DNA of 64,000 nt from Ctena decussata (GCA_963989385.1 OZ022500.1:119762121-119826120); one strand, 5' to 3'; counted from the first letter of the stretch, positions 43,791 through 55,515 are shown. Numbers and translations are program-made. The notes: generated by a model not told the origin, from the sequence alone.

Positions 43791-44233
43791 CTCCGTTTGA
43801 TACCTCCATGATCAGAATCGATACAATTACTCCCCACCCCCATCCAAGACATCAAATGGAAAGAAGCACAAACAAAAATACGTCTTCTTATTAAAAAAGC
43901 ATCACGGATGGAAGCCAAACTGACAGTCACTTTGTCAGAAAATGGTCAAACGGCTATCCAAAATTAAAAAACAAGCAACACATACGCACAAGGACGAACT
44001 ATAACAATAAAAACCGGAACAGAAGAACCGCCTTGGAACGGTCAGCATTTTTTTCACAGGGGGCTTAAATCGATTTTACGTGGCCGCGATCCTCGCCATT
44101 ACTTCTGTCGTGTTTTGTTCTGTCCGCATGAAGAGTTTCTAATCATCAGTGGAACATCTCCAAGAACATAAAAATCAAACGAATACAGAGATGAAACAAC
44201 GATGATGACTCAACAGCATGAAATAACTGAAAT

Positions 44234-44641
44234 CACACTGGTCTGGCATTCAACACAGGTAACGAAGACAACCTACATGAACCATGCTTGTTCCGCTGAT
44301 CTGGATAAGTTTGTTTCAGAAGTATAGTCTCACGGACCATCCGATCCCCTGCTCTTGAAATAGGACTCAAAAATTTTACTGAATTCATATGCATATTCAA
44401 GAAATGCTTGAAAACAATTTTTTGACTACAACGTCTATGCAACGAATCGATAAAGAAACTTATTCAAGCACTGCATATATACTAGACGGAATTTCTTCAA
44501 AAATCTGGTCTGACTAAGAGGTATAACAAACTGCCGGGTCCGTAAGAAAGATAGTTTGAAATTAATCTAAGAGATATGCGAAAAAATCCAGTTTTATATA
44601 ACGTTGCCTTCGTTGCCTGTGATGAATGCCAGACCAGTGTG
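44234..44641. mobile_element. 408-bp MITE with CACACTGGTCTGGCATTCA termini
   Basis: The terminal inverted repeats are about 35 bp (CACACTGGTCTGGCATTCAA and the inverse at 44608-44641). TGAAAT flanks it at 44228-44233 and 44642-44647. The paralogous site in copy 1 (near 39376-39383) reads ATTGAAATGC, uninterrupted, so the insertion postdates the duplication. No transposase. Opposed 69-codon frames inside are shadows. Confidence 0.95.
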
Positions 44642-45385
44642 TGAAATGCTGGAGCAAAATAAAACCAACGGTTGAACTCCAGTGGGCCCAACCAAAGACA
44701 AAGCATCAGACACCAACCGACACTACTTAAAAGTAGGTATTTAGGCTGGCAACGTTATAGAATCTGAGGCCCGACCCGCGGGTGTGCGAGTAAAGAAGGA
44801 AGCAAAGTTATCCAAGTGTAAGAAGTTAAGCCTTAATACATTAGTCATCATAACTGCGTTTGATAGCCCAGTCTGTCAAAAAGGTTTACCCTTAAACCTT
44901 AACTCACCAAACCCCGTCTGATAACCCTTAAACCTTTACTTGCCGTAAACCCCACGTGAACCCAGTGATGGTCATTTAATAAAACGTTAATTTATGGTAA
45001 CCAACTTGATCAAAGAGGTTAACCCTTAAACCTTTTATTTACCGTAACTCCGTCTATATGCTAAACATTTGCAGTACTGGAAGGTGATCTATTTTGCAAT
45101 AAACGTATATTAATAGAGTTAAATTTATGTCATTTTAAAAGAGAAGCATTTGACATTTCTCTCAATGCAAGACTCCGGAAACTGTCTACCCGTTGGCCAT
45201 CTTACTAAAAGATGTTCACCCTTGCACCACGTTGAGGTCGGTAGACTTGGCAAGGGGTGGCCAGTCGATTACCGGCCGTAAATCACAGGGAATCAAGGGA
45301 GCTCAAAATAATCACACGAGCTAAGAATCAAAAAGTAACTTTAACATGAGAAAAAGAACAATGTAAAAGGCATAAAAGAGAAAAG

Positions 45386-45685
45386 CTAATCAGAGGAAGC
45401 TTCCCCTTCGGGTGGCTGCCTCTGTTCAGACTCAGATTCCGGAGATGGAGGTGGATCAGTTGGAGCTTGAACTGCGATATGTATTTCTTCAAAAAGCTTG
45501 AAGTCAACCAAACCGTTGAGTAAAAATTCAACGACCCGATTGGCTTCAATCTTCTTGAAAAAACCAAAGCCTACAAGTCCATAGATCTCCGTCTGTACCA
45601 CGTCCATGTGCCATGAATCCACATAGGCTTCCAAGAGGTTGAAATGCCCTCTGTGAACAACAATCAAAGACGAAGGAACGTCCAT
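45386..45685 (-). CDS. Gene 3: 99-aa single-exon protein of unknown function
   Basis: An uninterrupted minus-strand frame from ATG (45685) to TAG (45386-45388). The N-terminal 70 residues are predicted alpha/beta, with FNLLEAYVDSWHMDVVQTEI and GLVGFGFFKKIEANRVVEF. The C-terminus is disordered and Pro/Glu/Ser-rich (DPPPSPESESEQRQPPEGEA). Upstream on the minus strand are a reverse CCAAT box, a CCGCCC box and, about 175 bp away, CTATATAAAGG (45857-45867). A paralogue at 40163 is truncated. Codon use is unremarkable. The frame may be a real small gene or a lucky ORF; the promoter-like motifs and the diverged C-terminal frame retained in the paralogue favour a gene. No family recognised. Confidence 0.55.
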   Translation of the reverse strand: MDVPSSLIVVHRGHFNLLEAYVDSWHMDVVQTEIYGLVGFGFFKKIEANRVVEFLLNGLVDFKLFEEIHIAVQAPTDPPPSPESESEQRQPPEGEASSD

Positions 45686-45752
45686 AGTGTAATAGAGAAA
45701 AAGAAAGAATGGCGGTGCTTAGAGAACGCTGTAGCGATTCAAATGAGTGTGG

Positions 45753-45867
45753 CAATCTATTGGTTGTTTCAAACTAGTGGGCGGAGTTTCAGTTCAATCG
45801 ATAGTTTGTGTACATACAGAGTAAACATGAGTTAGCCTTGTTACTAAAAATAGATTCCTTTATATAG
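45753..45867 (-). promoter_or_regulatory. Promoter-like region of gene 3
   Basis: Minus-strand order: CTATATAAAGG (45867-45857), then CTCCGCCCAC (about 45786-45777), then ACCAATAG (about 45760-45753), then the ATG at 45685. The TATA is far from the ATG, so the start of transcription would be near 45830. Inference from motifs only. Confidence 0.4.
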
Positions 45868-46329
45868 TCATGTTGGGAAACTTTCAAAAAGCAACATCGG
45901 TAAGTGTAAATACTTTACATAGCAGAAAGACCTTAATCCACGAAACTCCAACCCGCTTTGTAATTAGAAGTTAAAGAAAACTTGTACTCTCTTTTACGCA
46001 GTGCGTGGTCACTCTACAACAGACTTCATAATTGTGCTAGGAATGCAAAAAGCGACTTAGGTGTAAGACGTTAACCCTTAAACCTTTACTCACCATTATC
46101 CTGTATATGAACTAGGACGGTAACCCACTTCCTGAATGTGCCACAAAAGAGGTCTAACTGTATAAGAGGTTAATCCTTAAACCTTTACCTACCATTAAAT
46201 CCTGTATGTTAACTCTTGATCGTGGAGAAAATTGGTAACCCGTGATAACACCAATAAGATAACAATAATAGACGTTAACCTTAAACCAGTACTCACCATG
46301 ATCCTTAGGTAAACCCTCTGACGGTAACC

Positions 46330-47465
46330 CTCATTAATCCACTTCCTAACTGTGCGCAAGACGTTAACCGTTAAACCTTTACTCATCGTAACCCTGTCTG
46401 ATATCTCCCTGTGTAAGACGTTAACCCTTAAACCTTTACTCATAATAACCCGGTCTAATAACCTCCAGAGTAAGATGTTAACCTTAAACCTTTACTCACC
46501 GTAACCCCGTCTGATAACACCCAGTGTAAGGCGTTAACCCTAAAACCTTCACTCATCGTAACCCCTTCCGATAACTCCCTATGTAAGACGTTAACCCTTA
46601 AACCTTTACTCATCGAAACCCCTTCCGATAACTCCCTGTGTAAGACATTAACCCTTAAATCTTTACTCATAATAACCGCGTCTGATATCTCCCGGTGTAA
46701 GACGTTATCCCATAAACCTTTACTCATTGTAGCCCCGTCTGATAACCCCAAGTGTAAGGCGTTAACCCTTAAACCTTTGCTAACCGTAATCCCGTTTGAT
46801 AATTCCAACTGTAAGGCGTTAACCCTTAAACGTTTACTCATCGTAACCCCTTCCAATAACTCCCAGTGTAAGACGTTAACCCTTTAACCTTTACTCACCG
46901 TAACCCGTCCTGATAACCCAAAGTGTCAGACGTTAACCCTTTTACCTTTCCTCACCGTTAGCCCGTCTGATAAACCCCCAAATGTAAGACGTTAACCCTT
47001 AACCTTTACTCACCGTAATCCCGTCTGATAACTCCCAGTGTAAGGCGTTAACCCTTAAACCTCTACTCATCGTAACCCCTTCCAATACCTCCCAGTGCAA
47101 GACGTTAACTCTTAACCTTTACTAACCGTAACCCCGACTGATTACCCTTAGTGTAAGAAATTAACCCTTAAACCTTTTCTCACCGTAATTCCGACTGATA
47201 ATTCCCAGTGTAAGACGGTAAACCATTACTAAACGTAACCACTTCCGATAACTCCCTGTGTAAGACGTTAACCCTTAAACCTTTACTCATCGTAACCCCT
47301 TCTCAGAACTCCCTGTGTTAGACGTTAAATCTTATTCCTTTACTAATCATAACCCGGTCTGATAACCACAAGTGTAAGACGTTAACCCTTAAACATTTTC
47401 TCACCGTAATCCCGTCTGATAACTCCCTGTGTAAGGCGTTAACCCTTATTCCTTTACTAATCAGA
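46330..47465 (-). repeat. 57-bp satellite, minus-oriented array 3
   Basis: About 19 units, closely matching the order of variants at 35365-36500 (for example CATCTGATGTCTCCCGGTGT-type unit followed by AGCCCCGTCTGATAACCCC). It was probably copied from array 1 or the reverse. Confidence 0.95.
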
Positions 47466-47573
47466 ACCCGGTTTAGGTTAGGGTTAGGGTTATGGTTATG
47501 GTTAGGGGTTAGGGTTTAGGTGTTAGGGTTAGGGTCAGTGTTAGGGTTAAGGTTTAGGGTTAGGGTTAGGGTA
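47466..47573. repeat. Interstitial TTAGGG telomere-like tract
   Basis: About 108 bp of TTAGGG with variants TTATGG, TTAGGGG, TTTAGG and TCAGTG. It terminates the 57-bp array and joins the promoter-like block. Its sense is opposite to the CCCTTAA-like motif of the preceding satellite. Confidence 0.9.
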
Positions 47574-47575
47574 TG

Positions 47576-47890
47576 AGCATTTTGACGAGATGGGCCCTCT
47601 CAAATGAGCCCTTGATGGGCCCTTGCATTTTGATTGGCTATTGATATCATGTGGGATTTGGGATAGTGTCACGTGGTTTACAAATTCAAATCATTTGTTC
47701 GGGGGTGCCTGATGTGCAAGGTTGGATAATATTGTTGGAATTATTGTAATCTGGATAATCTGAGGTAAGATATTTGCCATTTTATATTCTTGATTGTATC
47801 ATTCAATTTTCAGTCCAATACTTTCTTTATTATGCATACAAATATTGTTGTAAATGTCAGCTGGAAATAACTACCAGATTTTCAAAAAGA
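47576..47890 (+). promoter_or_regulatory. Promoter-like block M, copy 1
   Basis: Contains ATTTTGATTGGCTATTGATA (inverted CCAAT box), an E-box GTCACGTGG and, further on, TCTGAG|GTAAGAT (donor at 47765). A near-identical block lies at 50205-50540. It could be a non-coding first exon with promoter for gene 2 or for transcripts through the 71-bp array. There is no proof of transcription. Confidence 0.4.
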
Positions 47891-47989
47891 TACATAATTG
47901 ATTTTGCTCTATTGATGTGCTTCTGTCTTTAAAAAACAAATGTGAAAGTTTCAGATAAAAAAAACTTCTTCCAAGACACGAACATTTCA

Positions 47990-48300
47990 GGAACACAATG
48001 ATTGTGGTAGAGTGGAATTCAGTAATGAGAAAGCAATGAACAGGAACTGGACAATCAGAAGACAAATCCTGCACTCAAAACCAAAATGGAAAATGACTAA
48101 AATTACAAATAGACAATATACAATGAGAACAAATGCCTAAGCAACCCAAACCAAACTAAAAGAATAATGAACAAACATAAGGTGAAACATCACCGAAAGT
48201 CTGACCTAAAAACAGGCAACAGAGAGCCATATCAGAACCACTGCCTTCGAACGGTCAGTGATGAATTACTGGGGGGCTCAACAATCACTTTTAAAGAATG
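47990..48300. repeat. Dispersed repeat H copy 2
   Basis: Blocks AACAGGAACTGGACAATCAG, GCAACCCAAACC, CATAAGGTGAAACATCACCG and AAACAGGCAACAGAGAGCC match 10814-11110. CTTCGAACGGTCAG and CTGGGGGGCTCAA match the G-run block in duplication L. Confidence 0.7.
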
Positions 48301-48483
48301 CATAAAAAGTGCATGTCTTAGTAGTTATAAAGTTCAAATTTATCATTGCTATATATGGTGTTAGATACCGTTGATTATAATAACGAATTACTTATGCTAG
48401 GTTTACCTGAAGTAAGGGTTGTTACTAAAAATAGACTTCTGTGATTTTTTGTGGAAACACTTGTCTTAGGCTTCTGTAAACGA

Positions 48484-50185
48484 TAACCTTTACCCTTACT
48501 ACCACCTTAACCATTACCATCACACCTTTACTAGAATTTATCATTTGGTTGTAGGTACTACCAGATGTTAACCCACCTTAACTATTACCATAACACCTTT
48601 ACTAGAGTTTACCATTTAATTGTCGGTACACCCAGAAGTTAACCCACCATAAGCATTACTCTTACACCTTTACTAGAGTTTACTTCTTGACTGTATGTAC
48701 ACCCAGATGTTAACCCACCTTAACCATTACCCTTACAGTTTACTAGAGTGTTGGTACAACCAGATATTTTCCCACCTTAACCATTACCTTTACACCCTTA
48801 CTACAGTTTACCATTTGATTGTCATTAAATTCAGATGTAAGCCAACCTTAACCATTATTATTACACCTTTACTAGATTTTACTTTTTGACTGTAGGTAAA
48901 CCTAAATGTTACCCCACCTTAACCATTTCCCTTACACCTTTACTTGAGTTTACTTTTTGACTGTAGGTATACCCAGATGTAGACCAACCTTAACCATTAT
49001 CATTACACCTTTACTAGAATTTACTTTTAGACTGTAGGTAAACCTAGATGTAAACTAACCATAACCATTACCCTTATACGTTTCTAGAGTTTACTTTTTG
49101 AATGTAGGTACACCCAGATGTTAACCCACCATAGCCATTACACTTACACGTTTACTTGAGTTTACTTTTTGACTGTAGGTAAACCCAGATGTTCACCCAC
49201 CAAAATCATTACCTTTACACCTTTGCTATAGTTTACTATTTGACTGTAGGAACACCCAGACGTTAACCCATCTTACCCATTACCATAATACCTTTACTAG
49301 ATTTTACCTTTTGACTGTAGGTACACCAAGATGTTAACCCACCATAACCATTACCCTCACACCTTTACCTGAGTTTACGTTTTTACTGTAGGTAAACCCA
49401 GATGTTCACCCACCGAAATCATTACCTTTACACCTTTACTAAAGCTTAGTATTTGAGTGTAGGAACACCCAGATGTTAGCCCACCTTACCCATTAGCATC
49501 ACACCTTTACTAAATTTTACTATTTGACTGTAGGCACACCAAGATGTTAACCCAGCATAACTATTACCCTTACACCTTTACTTGAGTTTACTTTTTAACT
49601 GTAGGTAAACCAGATGTTCACCAACCGAAATCATTACCTTTATATCTTTACTATAGCTTACTATTTGATTGTAGGAACACCCATATATTAACCCACCTTA
49701 ACCATTACCCTTACACCTTTACTTGAGTTTATTTTTTGACTAGGTAAACCCAGATGTTCACCCATCGAAATCATTACCTTTACAGCTTTACTATAGCTTA
49801 CTATTTGACTGTAGGAACACCCAGATATTAAACCAGCTTACCCATTACCATTACACCTTTACTAGATTTTACTTTTTGACTGTAGGTACACCAAAATGTT
49901 AACCCACCATAACCATTACCATTACACCTTTACTTGCGTTTACGTTTCGATTGTAGACACACCAAGATGTTCACCCACCGAAATCATTGCGTTTACACCT
50001 TTACTATAGCATACTATTTGGCTGTAGGAACACCCAGATGTTAACACACCTTACCCATTACCATTACACCTTTACTAGATTTTATGTTTTGACTGTAGGC
50101 ACACCAAGATGTCAACCCACCATAACCATTACCCTTACACCTTTACTACAGTTTACTTTTTGACTGTAGTTACACCCAGATGTTT
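48484..50185. repeat. 71-bp satellite, array 1
   Basis: About 24 units with consensus TTAACCCACCATAACCATTA, CCCTTACACCTTTACTAGAG and TTTACTTTTTGACTGTAGGT followed by ACACCCAGATG. More diverged than the units in array 2. Confidence 0.95.
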
Positions 50186-50540
50186 AGGGTAAGGATTAGG
50201 TTTACGGTTAGGATGAGCCCTTGATGAGCTCTTGCATTTTGATTGGCTATTGATATCAGGTGGGATTTTTGGGATAGTGTTACGTGGTTAACAAATTCAA
50301 ATCATTTGTTGTGGTGCGCCTGATGTGCAAGGTTGGATTCAAATTGAAGCAATTAGATAAAACGATAAATATTGTTGGAATTATTGTACTCTGGATAATA
50401 TGAGGTAAGATATTTGCCATTTTATATTCATGATTGTATCATTCAATTTGTAGTCCAATACTTTCTTCATTATGCATACAAATATTGTTGTAAATGTCAG
50501 CTGGAAATAACTACCAGATTTTCAAAAAGATACATAATTA
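50186..50540 (+). promoter_or_regulatory. Promoter-like block M, copy 2, with telomere-like leader
   Basis: TTTAGGGTAAGGATTAGG precedes GAGCCCTTGATGAGCTCTTG and ATTTTGATTGGCTATTGATA; the donor region reads TATGAGGTAAGAT. The E-box has changed to GTTACGTGG, and a 33-bp insert is present. The copy ends at AAAAAGATACATAATT as in copy 1. It interrupts the 71-bp array. Confidence 0.5.
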
Positions 50541-53500
50541 CCTTTACTTGAGTTTACTTTTTGACTGTAGGTATACCCACATGTAAACCAACCTTAACCA
50601 TTACCATTACACCTTTACTAGAGTTAACTTTAAGACTTTAGGTACACCCTGATGTTAACCCACCTTACCCATAACCATTAGACATTTATTAAAGTTTACC
50701 ATATGACTGCAGGTACACCCAGATGTTAACCCACCTTAACCATAACATTAACACCATTACCATAGTTTACCATTTGATTGTCATTTAACACAGATGCAAA
50801 CCAACCTTAACCATTACCCTTACACCTTTACCAGAATTTATTTTTTGACTGTAGTTAAACCTAGATCTTAACCTACCAGAACCATTGTCCTTACAACTAT
50901 ACTAGAGTTTACTGTTTGACTGTAGGAACACCCAGATATTAACCCACCATAAGCATTACTATTACAACTTAACTTGAATTTACTTGTTGACTGTAGGTTA
51001 ATCCAAATGTTAACCCAACGAAATCATTACCTTTATATCTTTACTATAGCTTTCTATTTGACAGCAGGTACACCCAGATGTTAACCCACCATAACCATTA
51101 CCCTTAAACCTTTAATAGAGTTTACTTTTTGACTGTAGGTACACCAAGATGTTTATCCACCATAACCATTACCCTTACACCTTTACTAGAGTTTACGTTT
51201 TGACTGTAGGTAAACCTAAATGTTAACACACCATAACCATTACCATTACACCTTTACTTGAGTTTACTTTTGACTGTAGATAAACCTAGATCATAACTTA
51301 CCAGAACCATTGCCCTTACACCTTTACTAGAGTTTGTTGTTTGACTGTAGGAACACCCAGATATTAACCCACCATAACCATTACTCTTACAACTTAACTT
51401 GAATTTTCATTTATTGACTGTAGGTAAATCCAAATGTTAACCCAACGAAATCTTTACCTTTATATCTTTACTATAGCTTCCCATTTGACGGCAGTTACAC
51501 CCAGATGTTAACCCAACGTAACCGTTACCCTTAAACCTTTATTACAGTTAACGTTTTGACTGTAGGTACACCAAGATGTTTATCACCTTAACCATTACCC
51601 TTACACATTTACTAGAGTTTACTTTTTGACTGTAGGTAAACCTAAATGTTAACACACCATAACCATTACCCTTACACCTTTACTTAAGTCTACGTTTTGA
51701 CTGTAGGTATACCCAGATGTAAACCAACATTTACCATTACCATTACACCTTTACTAGAGTTAACTTTTAGACTGTAGGTAAACCTAGATGTTACTTAACC
51801 ATAAACATTACCCTTACACATTTACTAGAGTTTACTTTTTGACTGTAGGTACACCAAGATGTTAATCCACCATAACCATTACCCTTACACCTTTACTAGA
51901 GTTTACGTTTTGACTGTAGGTAAACCTAAATGTTAACACACCATAACCATTACCATTACACCTTTACTTGAGTTTACTTTTGACTGTAGATAAACCTAGA
52001 TCATAACTTACCAGAACCATTGCCCTTACACCTTTACTAGAGTTTGTTGTTTGACTGTAGGAACACCCAGATATTAACCCACCATAACCATTACTCTTAC
52101 AACTTAACTTGAATTTACTTGTTGACTGTAGGTAAATCCAAATGTTAACCCAACGAAATCGTTACCTTTATATCTTTACTATAGCTTACCATTTGACGGC
52201 AGTTACACCCAGATGTTAACCCAACGTAACCGTTACCCTTAAACCTTTATTACAGTTAACGTTTTGACTGTAGGTACACCAAGATGTTTATCACCTTAAC
52301 CATTACCCTTACACATTTACTAGAGTTTACTTTTTGACTGTAGGTAAACCTAAATGTTAACACACCATAACCATTACCCTTACACCTTTACTTAAGTCTA
52401 CGTTTTGACTGTAGGTATACCCAGATGTAAACCAACATTAACCATTACCATTACACCTTTACTAGAGTTAACTTTTAGACTGTAGGTAAACCTAGATGTT
52501 ACTTAACCATAAACATTACCCTTACACATTTACTAGAGTTTACTTTTTGACTGTAGGTACAACCAGATATTAACCCACCATAACCAATACCCTTACACCT
52601 TTACTTGAGTTTAGGTTTTTACTGTAGGTACACCCATATGTTAACCAACCATAACCATTACACTTAAAACTTTACTAGAATTTACTTTTTGACTGTAGGT
52701 ACACCAATGTGCTAACCACCTTAACCACATTACCTTTACATCATTACTATAGTTTACCATTTGATTGTCATTAAACCCAGATGTAAACCGATCTCGGCCA
52801 TTACCAATACACCTTTACTAGAGTTTACTTTTTGACTGTAGGTACACCAAGATGTAAACCAACCTTAATCATTACCATTACACCTTTACTAGAGTTTACT
52901 TTTAGACTGTATTTAAACCTAGATGTTAACTTACCATAATCGTTTCCCTTACACGTTTGCTAGAGTTTACTTTTTGAATGTATGTACACGCAGATATTAA
53001 CCAACCATAACCATTACCCTTACACCTTTACTTGAGTTTACGTTTTGACTGTAGGTACACCCAGATTTAAACCCACCTTACCCATTACCATTACATCTTT
53101 ATTAATGTTTACCATATAACTGTAGGTACACCCAGATGTTAACCCACCTTAATCATAACCTTTACTCCATTACCATAGTTTACCATTTGATTGTCATTTA
53201 ACCCAGATGTAACCCAACCTTAATCATTACCATTACACCTTTACCAGAGTTTACTTTTTGACTGTAGGTAATCCTAGATCTTAACTTACCAGAACCATTA
53301 CCTAACACCTTTACTAGAGTTTACTGTTTGACTGTAGGAACACCCATATATTAACCCACCATAACAGTTACTCTTACAACTTAACTCGAATTTACTTTTT
53401 GACTGTAGGTTAATCTAGATGTTAACCTATCGAAATCAATAACTTTACGCCTTTACTATAGCTTACCATTTGATTGCAGGTACACCCAGATGTTAACCCA

Positions 53501-54275
53501 CCATAACCATTACTGTTAAAAGTTTACTTGAGTTTACTTTTGACTGTAGGTACACCAAGATGTTTACCCCACCATAACCATTACCCTTTACTAGCGTTTT
53601 CCATTGGCTTGTAGGTAACTCAGATGCTAATCCAACATAACCATTAGCCTGACACCTTTACGATAGTATCCATTTTGATTATCATTAAACCCAGATGTGA
53701 ACCCACCATAACCATTACCATTTCACCTTTACTAAAGTTATACATTTTATTGTAGATACAACCAGATGTTATCCTACCTTAACCATTGACATTACACATT
53801 TACTAAAGTTTACCATTTGACTGTAGGTACACCCAGACGTCAACTCACCATAACCATTACCCTTACACCTTTACTAGAGCTTACTTTTTGACTGTAGGTA
53901 CACCCAGATGTTTACCCATCTTAACCATTGTCATTACACATTTACTCAAGTTGGCCATTTGATTGTGGGTACACCCAAATGTTAACCCATCATAACCACT
54001 ATTCTAACACCTTTACTAGAGTTTAGCATTTGCTTGTAGGTAACCCAGATGCTTATCCACCATAAACATTAGGCTTACACTTTTACTAAAGTATACCAAT
54101 TGATTAACATTAAAGGCAGATGAAAACCCACCATAACAATTACCATTACATCTTCACTAAAATTACACATTGTAGGTACAGCCAGATGTTATCCCACCTT
54201 AACAATCGCCATTACACCTTTACTAAAGTTTACCATTTGACTGTAGCTACACCCAGATGTTAACCCACTTTATTT
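50541..54275. repeat. 71-bp satellite, array 2
   Basis: About 52 units. Contains a recent exact-length duplication of ten units at 51131-51840 and 51841-52550 (offset 710 bp). Variant units (TTGATTGTCATTTAACCCAG; TTGACGGCAGTTACACCC) recur at intervals, which indicates higher-order mixing. Confidence 0.95.
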
Positions 54276-54349
54276 ATTACCATTATTATATAAGGTAGTA
54301 ACCTGTTCAATGCCTCATCGCCGATAATATTGGTTAATTTTTAATTCCA

Positions 54350-54408
54350 GACATCACAGGACGTTTGTTGTGTCTGTACTACCCGCCATTTTGGATATAA
54401 TTAAAACC
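54350..54408 (+). other. Possible non-coding exon upstream of gene 2
   Basis: Bounded by TTTTAATTCCAG and ACC|GTAAGT. Only one frame is open through it, and that frame meets a stop in the next candidate exon, so it would be 5' UTR if real. Confidence 0.35.
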
Positions 54409-54540
54409 GTAAGTTAGCTTTTATATAGGAATGGGATAATGACAACAGGCAGCGCATAGTGTTGTGGTGAGCAGGCTCGACCTTGTATATATTAATCATG
54501 CATTATATATAGTTGGGCCTAATTTCACTATCGATTTCAG

Positions 54541-54770
54541 AACGAATTGTTTTGATTTGATTCTGTTGCTGGAAGCTTGGGAGGATGAATTTATTTCGAA
54601 TTTCGAAGAAGCCAAATCTACCATTGACGATTATGAGTACCCTAATGCTCCCCTTTTCGGACTGATAGTTCTGGCAAGCAGTGGAGATCTAGATCAGATG
54701 GAGGAGCCGTATAATCAAAGTCTCGGATGTTTACTATTCTGTCTGAATCTTTGGGGCATATCTATATATG
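54541..54770 (+). CDS. Possible upstream coding exon of gene 2
   Basis: After CACTATCGATTTCAG an open frame (second base onward) encodes LILLLEAWEDEFISNFEEAK and DDYEYPNAPLFG-type sequence, up to a possible donor ATATATG|GTAAAA. Leaving one base (G), it would join TC at 55514 to give Val and run in frame into MESKSFNEEG of gene 2. Phase agreement is suggestive but is one chance in three, and no start codon or upstream exon with the right phase was found. The ORF could also be chance. Confidence 0.35.
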
Positions 54771-54864
54771 GTAAAACCACACTGTTAAAATTCTGGTATT
54801 AATCAACCGATTGGATACTTTCCAGAAATCTCATGACATTGGTTATGGCTATACAACTCATTAT

Positions 54865-55110
54865 ATTCCACAAAGGCTTCCCAGAGATTCCCCAAAAGTT
54901 CCCAAGAGGTTTCTAAAGGTTCCCATAAGTCCTGAGAAGTTCCACAGACGTTCCTCAGAGATTCTCCAGAAGTCCCAGAGGTTCCCTAGAAGTTCCAAAG
55001 AGGTTCTTAAAATGTTTCCCAGAAGTCCTCATAGTTCCAAAGACATTCCTCGGAGATGATCCAGAAGTTGCCCAGATGTTCCTCAGTAGTTCACAAGTTT
55101 CTCCTAGTTT
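54865..55110. repeat. Degenerate 12-13-bp minisatellite (AGAAGTTCC)
   Basis: About 18 copies of TTCCCAGAAG/GTTCC-type units with variable spacing. Gives a false 82-codon frame. Confidence 0.85.
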
Positions 55111-55513
55111 CATTTTCAAATTCAAATTTAACAGTTAAACGCTTTAATATGGCTGGTAGGCTATTCTATAATTTAGACTTTACACACTTACACACCTACA
55201 TCTCCTTTGAAACGACAACCGGCCATTTCTCTTACTTTACAGTGCACAATTACTATTTCATATTCGAGTTGTCTTTTTTTTCGAAATGAAAATGAAATTA
55301 ATAATTACTGAAATAAATAAATATATTAATGTTAAAATTAATACATTTATAACAAAATCTGCAATGACTCGGTAAACGTGTCACAGTTTTGTAATTAGAT
55401 TGACGCCAGATCCTAAAAACAATCTGAGTATTGTCACTTTTAGAACAAAATCCAGAAATTTTAGAAATAAAAAGGCAGACTTTTGAAGAAGTTATGACCT
55501 TGTTGTATTTCAG
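55111..55513. other. Non-coding stretch before gene 2
   Basis: AT-rich, ending in the 3' splice site TTGTTGTATTTCAG. Confidence 0.4.
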
Positions 55514-55515
55514 TC

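Larger units (their letters stand above)
43791..46130. repeat. Segmental duplication L, copy 2 (complete copy)
   Basis: Same order as copy 1 plus a MITE (44234-44641) and the intact gene 3 with its upstream region (45386-45867). Satellite stretches inside correspond to those of copy 1. Confidence 0.9.

Noticed and set aside
46455..46856. 133-codon minus ORF
   Set aside because: Same satellite in the other strand; not a gene by itself.
54464..54540. GTG-initiated N-terminal extension of the 54.5-kb ORF
   Set aside because: There is no ATG, and a good acceptor lies at 54540, so the earlier part is more likely intron.
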